A DNA stretch of 64,000 bases, taken from Undaria pinnatifida. Lineage: Eukaryota; Sar; Phaeophyceae; Laminariales; Alariaceae. A program made the position numbers and the translations under genes. The notes below the pieces were generated by a model. The model saw nothing but the letters and a program-made list of their open reading frames with translations. It was not told the DNA's origin and made no database searches. Shown in pieces: positions 12,901-24,900 of this stretch (positions are counted from its first letter, which is position 1; each line of letters begins with the position of its first letter). The stretch spans positions 22,092,923-22,156,922 of the forward strand of contig JABAKD010000025.1 of assembly GCA_012845835.1 (NCBI GenBank). Reading direction: 5' to 3'.

Positions 12901-15900
12901 ACGCGTCCCGCGTCACCATAGTTCTATTTTTGAAGGTCATATTCGACGAAAAAACGCACGGAAAGTTTATGCTGCTGTCAGTCGCGTGAGCTACGATAGA
13001 GGGGAAGCAATTTTTTTCTGATGTTCCTCAAGTTGAGAGCTTAAGACATGTCCACCGCAACAAAAATAATGTTTTGGAGAAAAGTAGAAACCTCTGCCGG
13101 ATGAAAAATCTCATGGCCTAGAACTAGGTATGCAACGAGAGTCAGGACAAAAAACAAAAATAAATGGCGTTTTTTTTCGGACGGTTTTGGGTCAAAAGGA
13201 GCTCCGTCATTCAGAGAACCGAAAAGCATCAAAGTGCTACTGCTACCGTTGCACGCGTCGTCAGTAGAGAAAAAACGGAGTCAATCCACGCCAGCGTTGT
13301 GGCAGATTCCAAGAACTCATGTCCCGAGCTCCCAACATAAGGAGCTAGCTCAATTTCTCGAGCCCTGAACATGACTTCGAAGGCGTTATTTCGCGCAACC
13401 CGACCAAGCTTTTATGCCCTATTAATAGCCCCTGCAGCAAATGGTTCTGCGTTAATAGCAACCTATTGGAGTACTACCAACGGAGGCAGGAACGTGTTTT
13501 GGTTCTCAAAACGGGAAAGTGAAACCACCCACCCTTGGATGACTCAACGGCTCTGATAAGGTGGTGACCCTCCACGGAGAGAAGTCAGGTTCAATATGCC
13601 CCAGGATTAGCGCCTACAGTGCTACCTTTAGTCGTAGCACGGCCTCGCTGATGCCTATGGGCGGTCGCCTTCGACGCAAAACCGCACGGGGAGTTAAGGC
13701 TACCAGAGTCGCCAAAACAAACAGCTCTACGGCTCAAAGCCACCCTCCACAAGGAAAGGTTCATGTTCGAGACCAATGCTACGCTAGGGGGGTCCCTTTC
13801 CCTTTTGCTCGGGGCTTTTGTTTTCGTTGGTTGGGGGTCACTCGTGCGAGTGACCCCCGAGCTCCATGCGGTCATAGGCTTTCGTGCAGATTTAGTTTTT
13901 CGACACGAATCCCCAAAGGGAGGATTAGCTAGGCTGTGCCAAACGAATCGCCTAACTCGTGTGTTTGTCAGTGAGCTATATACAGAGCGACTCGCGCAAG
14001 TGGCTCAGACTGTGGGCGGTGAAAATTGGGGGGTACCCCCTACCGTGGCGTTGATCTCTAGACAAGGAAATTTCATCTCTGGTCAATAAGCTCCGGGGTG
14101 AGCATCAAAGAAAAAGGCCTCGTCGGATGGTGTTCTTGCCTGATATGTACCATATCACGGCCACTCTGCCGTAGGCGGCGCTGACCAGGGCGGAGGGATT
14201 CGGACCCCGGAGTGTGCCCTTGACGGACGTAACACCAAAGCCGTTCTGCCATAAGTCAGTCCGGACTACACGATGGGATTATTCACATTCAACGAGTTCG
14301 CTGCTGACCAGGGCTACGGCATTGTAGTATCATACCCGTTTTCCACTAAGGGAATTTTGAGACTCTGTCCTACTCACACACGAATGACTCTGTACCTCAC
14401 CGACGAAAATGCTTTACGCGATACGCTAGCTGCAGCGCGGCTGACTATTGCATTGCGGGTTCCTGTCGCTAGATGAGTAAAATAGCAACCAAGCTTTTTA
14501 GACAGGAAAGGAACAAGGGGTCACTCGCGCGACTGACTCCGGGCCACTGAAAAAAACGGCTCTTAAAAAGGGGACACACATCCCCGCCCCCCTATCGCAG
14601 CCCGGGTCAGCGGCTCGGCGTTCACTCCCGCACGAGTGACTCCCTTGTTCCATACAGCCATAGGGTTTCGCGCTGCTTCAAGTTTTCGCCACGAAGAACC
14701 CGCAAGGGGATGGTTAGCTGACGCATATCGCGAAATAAATTGCCTAGTCTAGGACGTGTTTTTATCGGCGAGGAACAGAGTCACTTGCGCGCGAGTGATG
14801 GAAAACCCTGGGAGAGAAAAGTGGGGCTACCCCCTTACTGTATCTAGCCTTGATGAAGACGGTTTCGTGCAACTAGGGATAGAGGGGTCACGCGGGTGTT
14901 TTGTTCATCGAGTTGCGCTGTAGAATTTACCCATGAAAAGTCGTTTTCTTCTTCTCCTTTTTTTTCTGGGGGGGGGATAAGGAAATTAATGGAACTTCCC
15001 CCCCAGGCGAGGTGCCTCAGGAAGGAAACGGTGTGCGCCTAGAACGTAACATGTTTGTCCCTACGGGTGCTTGAAGGAAGGAATCACATATATTATCCAA
15101 CCATATGGTGCCGTAGTTTATAATTGTTGTCGCTATTAGTAGGAGAGCCCCCTCATGCCGAACCTTTGCACACAACTGTTGATGCCTCTATATTATAAAA
15201 AATGAAAATACACTCCAGCTGTGAGATCGAAGATTTCGTCGAAAGTCATCTCTGCAAGCTGTGTGTGATACTCCGATCGCGCGTATTACGGGTTTTGTGT
15301 CCTCATTAAGGATATAAGTCGGCGACTCCCCTGGCAACTACAGTGTAGCTATCAGGGTCAACAGGGTGATGTTAGCCAGTCTGTGCGCGGAAACTATAAA
15401 ACCCGTTTCTGGGGGGGACAAAATCTGACAGCTGTGGAAGGAAATGCATCAGTTTATCAAGTGAATTCTGTAAGTCGTATAACCGGTGAAGGGAGGGCGG
15501 AGTTTTGAAGCACGTGGGGGCCTGGTTTTGATCAAAAGGGAGCGAGGTTGGTGGGGGGGGGAAGGGGCGGGGGGGGGAAGGGGGGGGGGGGGGAAGGGGG
15601 GGGGGGGGAGGGGGGAGGCGGACGGGCGGGCAATTTGTACGTGGAAGCTATAAATCCTTCAAGGGGATACATCAATATATCACCTATATCCTTAATGAGG
15701 ACACACAACCCGTAATACGCGCGATCGGAGTACCACACACAGCTTGCAAAAGATGAGTTTCGACAAAATCCTCGATCTCACAGCTGGAGTGTATTTTCAT
15801 TTTTATTGTGTATTCTGCATTATTGCATTAATAGACGGACTCACGCTACGATAAAGGTTTTTAAGGTATACCTCATTTTGGCTGAAGTGGTTTCTGAAGG

Positions 15901-18900
15901 ACGGAGCCCTTCTTAACCCAAAGCCGTCCGAAGTTCGACGGTTTTTTTTTTTTTGCACGTGATATAGTCTCGTAGTGTAACCTAGGCCGGTGGGAGGTTT
16001 TTTAATCCAGCAGCATTTAGCAATCAGTTTTGTTATAATTTTCCAAATCTGTTCTATTGGAAACATCCCAAATTGAGGGAAGGCCTCAGAAAAAAACAGT
16101 GGTGCACCTCTATTGTGGCACGGGTCGATTCGACACGTCAGTCGACCAGGGAAGAAGTGCCGAATTTTTCTTCTCGTCGAGATTAAAAATGAGAAGGCAC
16201 ACGTACCGAACTGGGGAGGGAGGAAGAGGGTCCGCTGTGTGACCCCGGATCTGAGTCGCTACTGGGAGGGAGGGAGCGCGCTAGAGTGGTGCGAGGATAA
16301 TGTAACGGGCTGAAGAGAAAAAAAATTACAACTAGTAGGTCGTTTGCCATGTGGACAGAACGTGGCAACGACGTGAGAGCAGGTGCAGAACAGGACATCT
16401 AGAACAAGAAACAGGGCAACAAGGAACGTAGGGCGGTATTTGCAGAAAAAGCACAAACCCGGACACCGTTGTGCTACGTTTAGAGGATAAAACACTCCCC
16501 CAGCCAAATAAGAAGACCCGTCCTCAGTCAATAACTACGTTTTCGTTTTAGGTGTCATACACGGTATCAGGTACAATACCGGTACGGTATTTGATGGAAT
16601 GACGTACCGATGAAAGCTGAGTTCGTGGGCTGGCAGACCCCAGTGTCTCGCCTCTTGGCACGGCTTGCAGAGCAGCAGGCGCCCTTCCGGCTCGCAGCCA
16701 AAGCACCTGAAAGCCTGTATCGAGCGAGCGTCGACCCGCCCCCGCCCCCCCCCCACCCCCCGCGAAAGAAGAGATTTTTTTGTCAATGGTTGGGCTCGTT
16801 GCTGGCGTTGTTCCGGCTGGTGACTCCAGACACGCTGTGGGTGCATCATTTGTTTTCATAGGCACGTGCTACGATAGAGGTACCAGGTTTTTGCTGAAAT
16901 GGTGTCCGAACGACGGGGCTCCTTAACCCAAATTCGTCGGAAGTAGAACATATTGTTTGGCAAGATTCTCGTTGTGTACCTAAGCCACGGATTTGCATCC
17001 GCGGTAGCAGTTTTATTTTATTTTCTCCAACACAGTTTTTGGGAGAGGTCTCAAGCTCTCAAATTGAGAAAAACGTGCTGCACGCGTGCACCTATGATAT
17101 ATCCTAGCACGCGTCTATATAAGAGAGGGAAGAAGCAAATCAGCTTTTACCGTAAATAACGTGCTGGTGCTCTCGTGAACATGGTGAGGCCATTTTTCTC
17201 CTTGGCCTGGGGGGATCGCTTTCAGAACCTCTTTTTCGAGGCGGCACGCAGCTACTAAAGAGCGTGGCTGCCCCGTTCTTCCATCTGCAGGCTTTTCGAA
17301 ATCAATCGCTACATGGACCGCCATTTGAAGGACGCGTTTGAAAAGGTTCATTCAAAGTTCAGACGGCGTTGCGTTGTGTCTAGAGCAACTCGTGCGACGG
17401 GCCCGGCAGAGTAAAAACGAGTGCCCCCCCCCCCCCCCCATCTCTATTCTTGCCTTGTTCTCTTGTCCCCTTTGGAAGTGCGCATCCAGACGCGTGCTAC
17501 AACAACGGTAGTGCTTTGTTGGGAACAACAAAATACTGCTTCTACGATTACCCCCCCGCTCCCAAACGAACGATTCTCTTTTAACGAACGTTTCATGGCT
17601 GCTCGACACAAGGAAGGATATACTATTGAGAGAAAAGTGTTCATATGTTCTCTGGTGTGCGAAGGTCTAACGATCGACGACGTCGGGGTGTCGAGGGACA
17701 CCGTGTTCTAGGCGATACGGCCGGGAGCTGGTGTTGAAACCGGCGATTTCGTGAAAGAAAAGTTATGGGGGGCTACCGTAGAAACGCCTCTTCTGGAACG
17801 ACGGGGGATCCTTAACCCCAAAGTGGTCGGAATTTTCATTCCGAACTTTGCCAAAAAAAAAAACAGTCGACTGTTTTAATACCTATTGTACCGCTGTTGT
17901 CGTTTCATTGGGTATTTTACCGTAGAATGGTTGGATGCACTTTGTTAGGGGGTTCAACTGTCATTATTGGCGTTTCTTGTGAGCTCTTGAAATCTGGAGA
18001 TACGAACGGGAAGGTCCATGGACGATGTCATGTCACTCCCCCGTGTGATAACGAATGTACTGTTGCATTATGGACGAACGCACTGCGAGCCTACGAGGGA
18101 AAGCCCTCGGAGCTGATACCGCCGGGCCCGCGGTCGCGCGAGTCGGTGCACTATATACAGCAGTAGGCTAGGCCATGGATTTGGTCTTAGCGGGGGTTGC
18201 GGTTTCACCCTCCGCAACACGTGTTCTCGGGGGGTAGTAGAAGGGGTTTACTAAATACCGCTCTTGACGTATCCATATCTGACAGCGGATACGCTACTAC
18301 TGACGCGTGCTACGATGTAGCGGGGTAATGTAGGCTGAAACACCTCTTTCTGACTTCTTTACCCAAACGTCGACGGAATTTCGTTTTTAATACCTGATCC
18401 ATGGGTCCGGGATTGATTATCTCCGGTTAGCACGTACGTTTTTCCACCCACACCAGCCATTTTGCTTGTGTCAAGAAGGTCTAGAAGTCAGGAGCCTCGC
18501 ATGAAAAACATGGTGTGCTCTAGACATCGTAGCACGCGTCTCTACTGTATATTGCGACGACGAAGATAGGCCGTAAATCAACGCGCGATATTCTCTCACG
18601 CACTCTCCGCGGACCATGCTCACGTAAGACACAACCAAGCCCCCACGCACCTGCGCTCTGTCCCCGCAGTCGTCACACATGGGTACAAGAGGATCGAAGG
18701 TGTGCCGCCTCAGGCGGCCCTTGCGGTGCACATGCTTAAAGCACGACATGCAGAAGTTGTCCCCGCACTGCTTGCACGTCTTCACCGCCACCTTTCAGTC
18801 GATGCACATCGACAAAAAAAGCCAAGTATCGTGTGTTTCCATCCAACGTTTGCCCCGGGTGGGTACAAATCAAGCTTTTCTTCATCGTATAACAGCAATG

Positions 18901-21900
18901 ACACGCCAGAGAAAAAGTAGTTCGCGCAAAGAGGCCTGGAGCGGTTAGCATAATCCTCGTGGCGTTGCACAATTATCGTGTTTTTGGTGTTATCTAGGGA
19001 TACCGCGCAGTTGAAGGTTAATGATTGAGGACTGCACGAAATGAGTTTAGAGGAGGATTAAAGTTTGGCCATGCTAAGGAAGTGGAGGCACCATTTTTTT
19101 GTATCCCTTTGCTACCGCGAGGACAAGATTGATTGGTTGATTAGACCGTTCTAACTGATCAGTAAGACCGTCACGACTGGTCACCAATAATCTCGTTGCG
19201 GTCGAGTATCAGCAAGACTACTGTTACGACTAGGGATCGATCGTTCCTCTACCACTGATCGACAAGACCGCCACGACCGCAGAACGACGATAGTTGCCTC
19301 TAAGGATGGACAGGGCCGTTCGTTTTTGCCACTGGTCGATAAGCTCGTTGTGACTGATCGACAATTCCGTTAGGACTTGTCGATACGACCGTTGCGATTG
19401 GTCGATTTTAACCACGACCGAAGATTGACAAGACCATTTCCACCTAGGATCGGGTTTAAACCCGTTACGAACGGCTGATAAGGCCTGTCTGACTGAGGTC
19501 GATAACCCCATTGAAAGGACCGATCGACATGACCGTTACTCGACTGATCGGTGAGACTGATAAGACTGATCTCGATAAGTACTGGTAAGACCTGGGATCG
19601 ATTGAGACCGCTGACCAAGGCTACGGCAGAGGAGTGTACCTCCAATTTTGACTACACTGGGTCTAAGCCATCATCGTACCATACTATCATACTATGCCAT
19701 ACCATCATACTATCATACCACGCCATACTCGCGCGAGTGACTCTGTACACCTCACTGGCGAAAACATGCCAAGCGATTTCGTTCGGTGCAGCGTAGCTAT
19801 TAGTAGCTACCTATCCCGTTGGAGATTCATGTTGAAAAAAATTAAACTGCAGGAAAGCATATAACCGCATGGAGCAGGGGAGTGATTCATTCGCGCGAGT
19901 GACCCCCGAGCCACTTTCTGCACAAAAAAAGGTCCCTGAAAAGGGGACCGACCCCCCCCTGTACCGTGTAGCGTTGGACCGCTAGGACTGGTCGGTCGAT
20001 GAGAACGTTTCATCGCTTGATCGATAAGGTGGTTGCGAGTGCTCAACAACATCGCTACACACGGCGGATCGATTAGACCGCACGGCCGAGGGTCATCATA
20101 CCACTACAGTACTAACTGATCTCGTTAAAGATAGTTGCGAATGGTCGACGAGACCGTTGCAACAACTGACCGATAATATTTTTTCCGGCTGATGACCAAG
20201 GCTACGGTAGGGGGGGTACCCCCATTTTCACTGGTGTGTTTGAGCCACTCGCACGAGTAGCTCTGTACCGTACGGATGAAGATAGTGTAGGAACTTGGTT
20301 TGCCGCAGCTTATATCACCTTTGCATTGCGGATTGATTTCGTAAATGTAAAACATAAAGAAAACGTAAGATTGCATAGGAACAAAGGGGTTACTCGCGCG
20401 AGTGACCCCTAGCCACTGAAATTAAAGGCCCAAAAGGGGACCCCCCTACCGTAGCCTGGATTTGATCACAATAACGCCGTTAGGACCGATCGATGAAAAC
20501 AATTCACGGAACAACCGATAAGATCGCCACGATTGAACACGACGAGGAATATTCGACTGAGGATCGATCAGATCGCTAAGACTCGTCGATAAGACTGCCA
20601 CGACTGATCAATAAGACGGTAACCCACTGCAGAAGCGATAATACCCGTTGCGAGTGATCGATAGAGACCACTACGACCGATCGATGCGACCATTACGAAC
20701 TATTATGGACAAGACCACTACGACTGATCGATAAGACCGTTCGTTACGACTCGATAATATCCTCACGGCAGATCAAAAAGACCGTTACGAATGGCCAATA
20801 GCATCTCTACAGCCGAGGATTGATATGACGGTTACGACGACTGAAAATCAGTGAGGATCGTGCACCGGTTCCCGAACAAAAAATCCAGCTAGTACAGGAG
20901 TACTTGTGGTTCATACTCTCTATGATAATGTTGATGATTATGTTCTCTCGAGAAAAATTCCATGGGAACTAGCCGTCTCAGTCATCGGATAACACTGAAC
21001 ATTTAAATCAAGCTAGTCCCGGTGTGATGACATTGATGACGATGTTAATCACATAATGAGCTAATCTCCCTGAAGCTACCCATGAATCATCTCTGCAATT
21101 CTAGGTTCAATGTGTTGTACTTGATACACGTTTGAGGTGGTGGTTGTGTCACCTGGAAAGAGCACTCTTCGCATTTGTCGATGGTGACTCGGAGGTGCGC
21201 GGTGAAGTTCCCGGTGGCATGTATACGGTTCGCGCATACGCCGCACAGCACGTCTTCGTCGCAGTCCGCGCAGATCCTTTTGAGCATAAGATCAGCACCG
21301 TCGCGAAAAAGTGGCCGCCGAATGGTCACAACCCACACACGCAGGCGCAAGCAGAAATCCGAACAGGGAGAGAGCAACACGGCCGATTCCACGCACAGCA
21401 GCAAACAACAGAAAGCGCCGCGCGTCATGTTTTTTTTGTTGGTTTTCGTTGATTTTCTACGGCGTTGCATTTCATGCTTGGGATGGGGACAAGGCCGAGC
21501 ATAAACAGCGAATATAACTATTGTACAAGCATACAAGCTTACGACACGGCCCAGAAGTGCGTGCTACAACTAGACAGCAGGTGGCACTTTTTTTGGCCAA
21601 AACGTTTTTTTTTTCTGACCGACGGAACTCCTCAACGCCAAAGTCATGGGAAAAATTATTTGTCATTCTTGTTTTGCAAAATCGTTGAGTATTGTCGTTC
21701 TTGTTTTGCAAAATGGTTGCGGCGTCTCGTACACCCACGCCTGGGTCACGGGTTTGTTCATCGGATTGCGCTTTTCACTTTGCTCAAAAAAAATTGAAAA
21801 AATTAGGGCTCCTCAACTGACGATCTCCACGCACGCCAGGAAACGGTACACCCCTGCCTACGGTAGCCTGTGCTTCGGGCCGTGACAAAGAGAGACGGCC

Positions 21901-24900
21901 CCAACCCTCAACCCTGAGTAAATTTCTCTACAAAGTACGCAAAAGAGCGCAGCGTGAACGATGACACCATATACATATATTTACAGTGAGCAGTGGTGGT
22001 TTGGTTCGGTTTGGTTTGGTTGAGATTTTGCTTTGTTCGCTCGTCCACACTTACTTGACGCCCAAGCATTTGTTTGTATGCGTGGGACGAGTTTATGCTA
22101 CTACCCAAACCCACGACCAGAACCAAACCAATGTGCAACCAGTTAGTTAAGGTCGCACACATAACCTGTGCCAGGTACACATGATAGACGTACTCGGTGG
22201 CAGGCTCTTGCTCGCACTCCCGGCATACTGGCACCATTATCTCCTCGCCCGCCGGCACCACGACCACCGTGGGAATAGATAACTTTCCCAGAACTTTCGG
22301 CTTCGTCCACGATGACTCCCCTTGCAGTAGGCCATGCACGACGTAACATACAAGGCAGGCAGCACGCGCAGAAAGGTACATATAGGTTGTCAAGAACTTT
22401 TAAAAAATGGTGTATTCAGGTACTTCGCAAAAATAAATGTGGAACCCAATTTTTTTCATGTGCTCGGCTGGCTTGGATTTGTGACGTTCGCCGGTTTCGC
22501 ACTTAACGCTTTTAATGCTCTCATGCTTGAACTACGAATTTGAGGCAATGTTAAGGACCTTTGGGTGTTTGGGTGGAGACTAAAATCCGCCCCCCGGACC
22601 TATTGCTAAACCCAAGTACGCGCAGCGAGGTATGGACAGGGACCATAGGCCAGCACAGGAGGCCTCTCATCCAATCCAACAGTAGTTACGTTAAATGCCC
22701 ACAGCGAGACAGAATACAACAGAAAAAAGACTAGTGAAATGCAGGGGAATATATAGTTGTTGTTTCTTGGAGTGTGGCGGGTTCTTGGTAACTTATTTGT
22801 CCGGAGTCCCAGCATTCTCTTTTTACTCTCACTGCGCACCTGTTTTTGGGTCAAAGTAGTACTCCGCTTCGGTCAGGCCGTCCAGGCACCGATAGTACCG
22901 TGTCAGCGCCAACTTCGAAACGCGAACCCGTGCTTGAAACGCGCGCACCCTATTGTTTAACAATCGTATATATTTAGGGAAGGCATGTTGTCGTGTTGAT
23001 ATCATAGGAGAGGCAAAGGACGGCAGGCAGCCCGCTGAGAGGGAGAGAGAGAGAGAGATCGGAGATGCAAGATTTTCACGTGTTGTAGCTCTCTTCCTCA
23101 CCTGGCAGAAGCTACGAAGCCCCCTGCGACGCTTGCCAGAACAACAGCTTTTTTTGGTAGTAGGTTTAGGCCGAAGCGTTAAGGAGTGACTAGTGATTAG
23201 TGATTAAGGATTGGTGATGGGGCTCTCTAAAAGTGACGAACTACTGAAAGTCATTGGCACACCGAGTTGCTTGATTGTGGCTGATTCTACGATAGCCCCC
23301 CCCCCCCCAAAACCAGTAAATTTTGTTCAATGCGAGCGTTTTACGGCTGCTCAACACCAGGGAGGATGCGATGAAAAACGTACTGCCATGTATTTTCCTG
23401 TTGCGCAAAGGACGATCGAACGCTTACGTCGGGGCCGCAAGGGGCACCACCATATTTCAGGAGTTGCGGCCGGGAGCTGGTTTCAAAACTGGCGATTTCG
23501 TTGAAGAAAAGTTGGCGGGGCTGCCCCCGCAGAACGACTCTTGTGTTTTGTCTTCCCAATTATACTCATTAGTAGGATACCTAGGATAGACCATGGGGTT
23601 GTTTTCGTCGAGGTTCGTCTTCAGGATTAGGCTCAAGTTCAGGGTTTGGATTGGGATATATATGAGCTGCGAAAAAGAGGGGTCGCTTCAGAAAAAAACA
23701 CCGTGGTGCTACCCCCATGTGTCTACCGCGGCATGTTTCCTGCGTCCCAGTCCACCGCGTCGTGCGTCTGCCGTGACACAAAGGGTTGTGGTTGCACGCC
23801 AGGGGTCAGCACATTTTACGCGATGAGAGTGGAACATATCTGTCTCCCCGGCAGGCTTGACCACACCACGCCTACCCTACCTATTGAAACCCGGTAAAAA
23901 GAGGCATAAACAGAGGGGGAAGAGGTGGAGCGAGCAACACTCCGCGTATGGTTTTTTTGTATTGTATCCGCCTGCGGAAAATGGGGTGCACTGGACAATA
24001 ATAATATCAAAATAGTACGGATGCCGTGTATGCGTTCAGGTATGTTATCACGCGGAGAATTTTTCGTGGGCGCGGAGACTCGAACTAGATGCGTTTTTTT
24101 GCTTTCGCTGAAGGCTCGATCGAGTTCCACCCAGTGTGCATCACCCTCTGCCATCATGTGTGTCTCGGCTCGTTTCATCGTGTCACAGTTAGAAGTTGAA
24201 GTACAAGTTTTGCGGTGGCACCTAAACGCTCAACACCGGCAGAAAAATATCCCGCATTCGACACTCGCCTAGTCTGTATTACCGAAGCGGCCCAATTAAC
24301 CCTTGCGACACCCCTCTCTACGCCCCGCCGCTTTCGTTCTTCGCTTGCCAGTCCCCTTCCGTAACAGCCCCTAGCCACACACGCCTGTACGTGTATCGCC
24401 GCCGCTTCGAGCCGCATCAAGGCGCGATGTCGTGCTCCCCTCCCTGCTGACTTCAATTCTTCGCAAACCTTGGACGGCGTTTTTGTTGCGTCAAAGATGG
24501 GAGAAGAGGTGGGGAGGAGGGAGGAGGGAGGGACGGGGAACGGGGGTGAAGGCAGGATGGAGGGGAGGGGTGATTGGGGTGAGGGGAGGGGGGGGGGGGG
24601 TCACGGGTCACGCATGTGGCACAAATCCGTTTATCCTGATGCGTGCCATAGTTTCACCCCAGCAGGTACACGATGTTTCGGGCAATCAGCGCACAAACCG
24701 CACCTCCCTTCCAGCGTCGGACTTGACGAGCACGTAGTGTTGGAGAGCAACAAGCAGGCGTTGGTCATTCGGTCCAAATCCAGCTGCTGGATTCACCCCG
24801 CCCACTGGTCCCTCTCCTCCTTCGCCTGTCGGTGATTCTGCTGCTGCTGCTGTTGCTGCCGTTGTTGTCACCGTCGCTATTGATGTTTCCCCTCTATCGC

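Larger units (their letters stand above)
19120..20870. repeat. Degenerate satellite, about 25-bp unit
   Basis: Variants of ACTGATCGATAAGACCGTTACG repeat across 19120-19610, 19980-20190 and 20460-20850. Units vary by indels and point changes. Two F2 elements (19613 and 20200) interrupt it. Confidence 0.8.
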
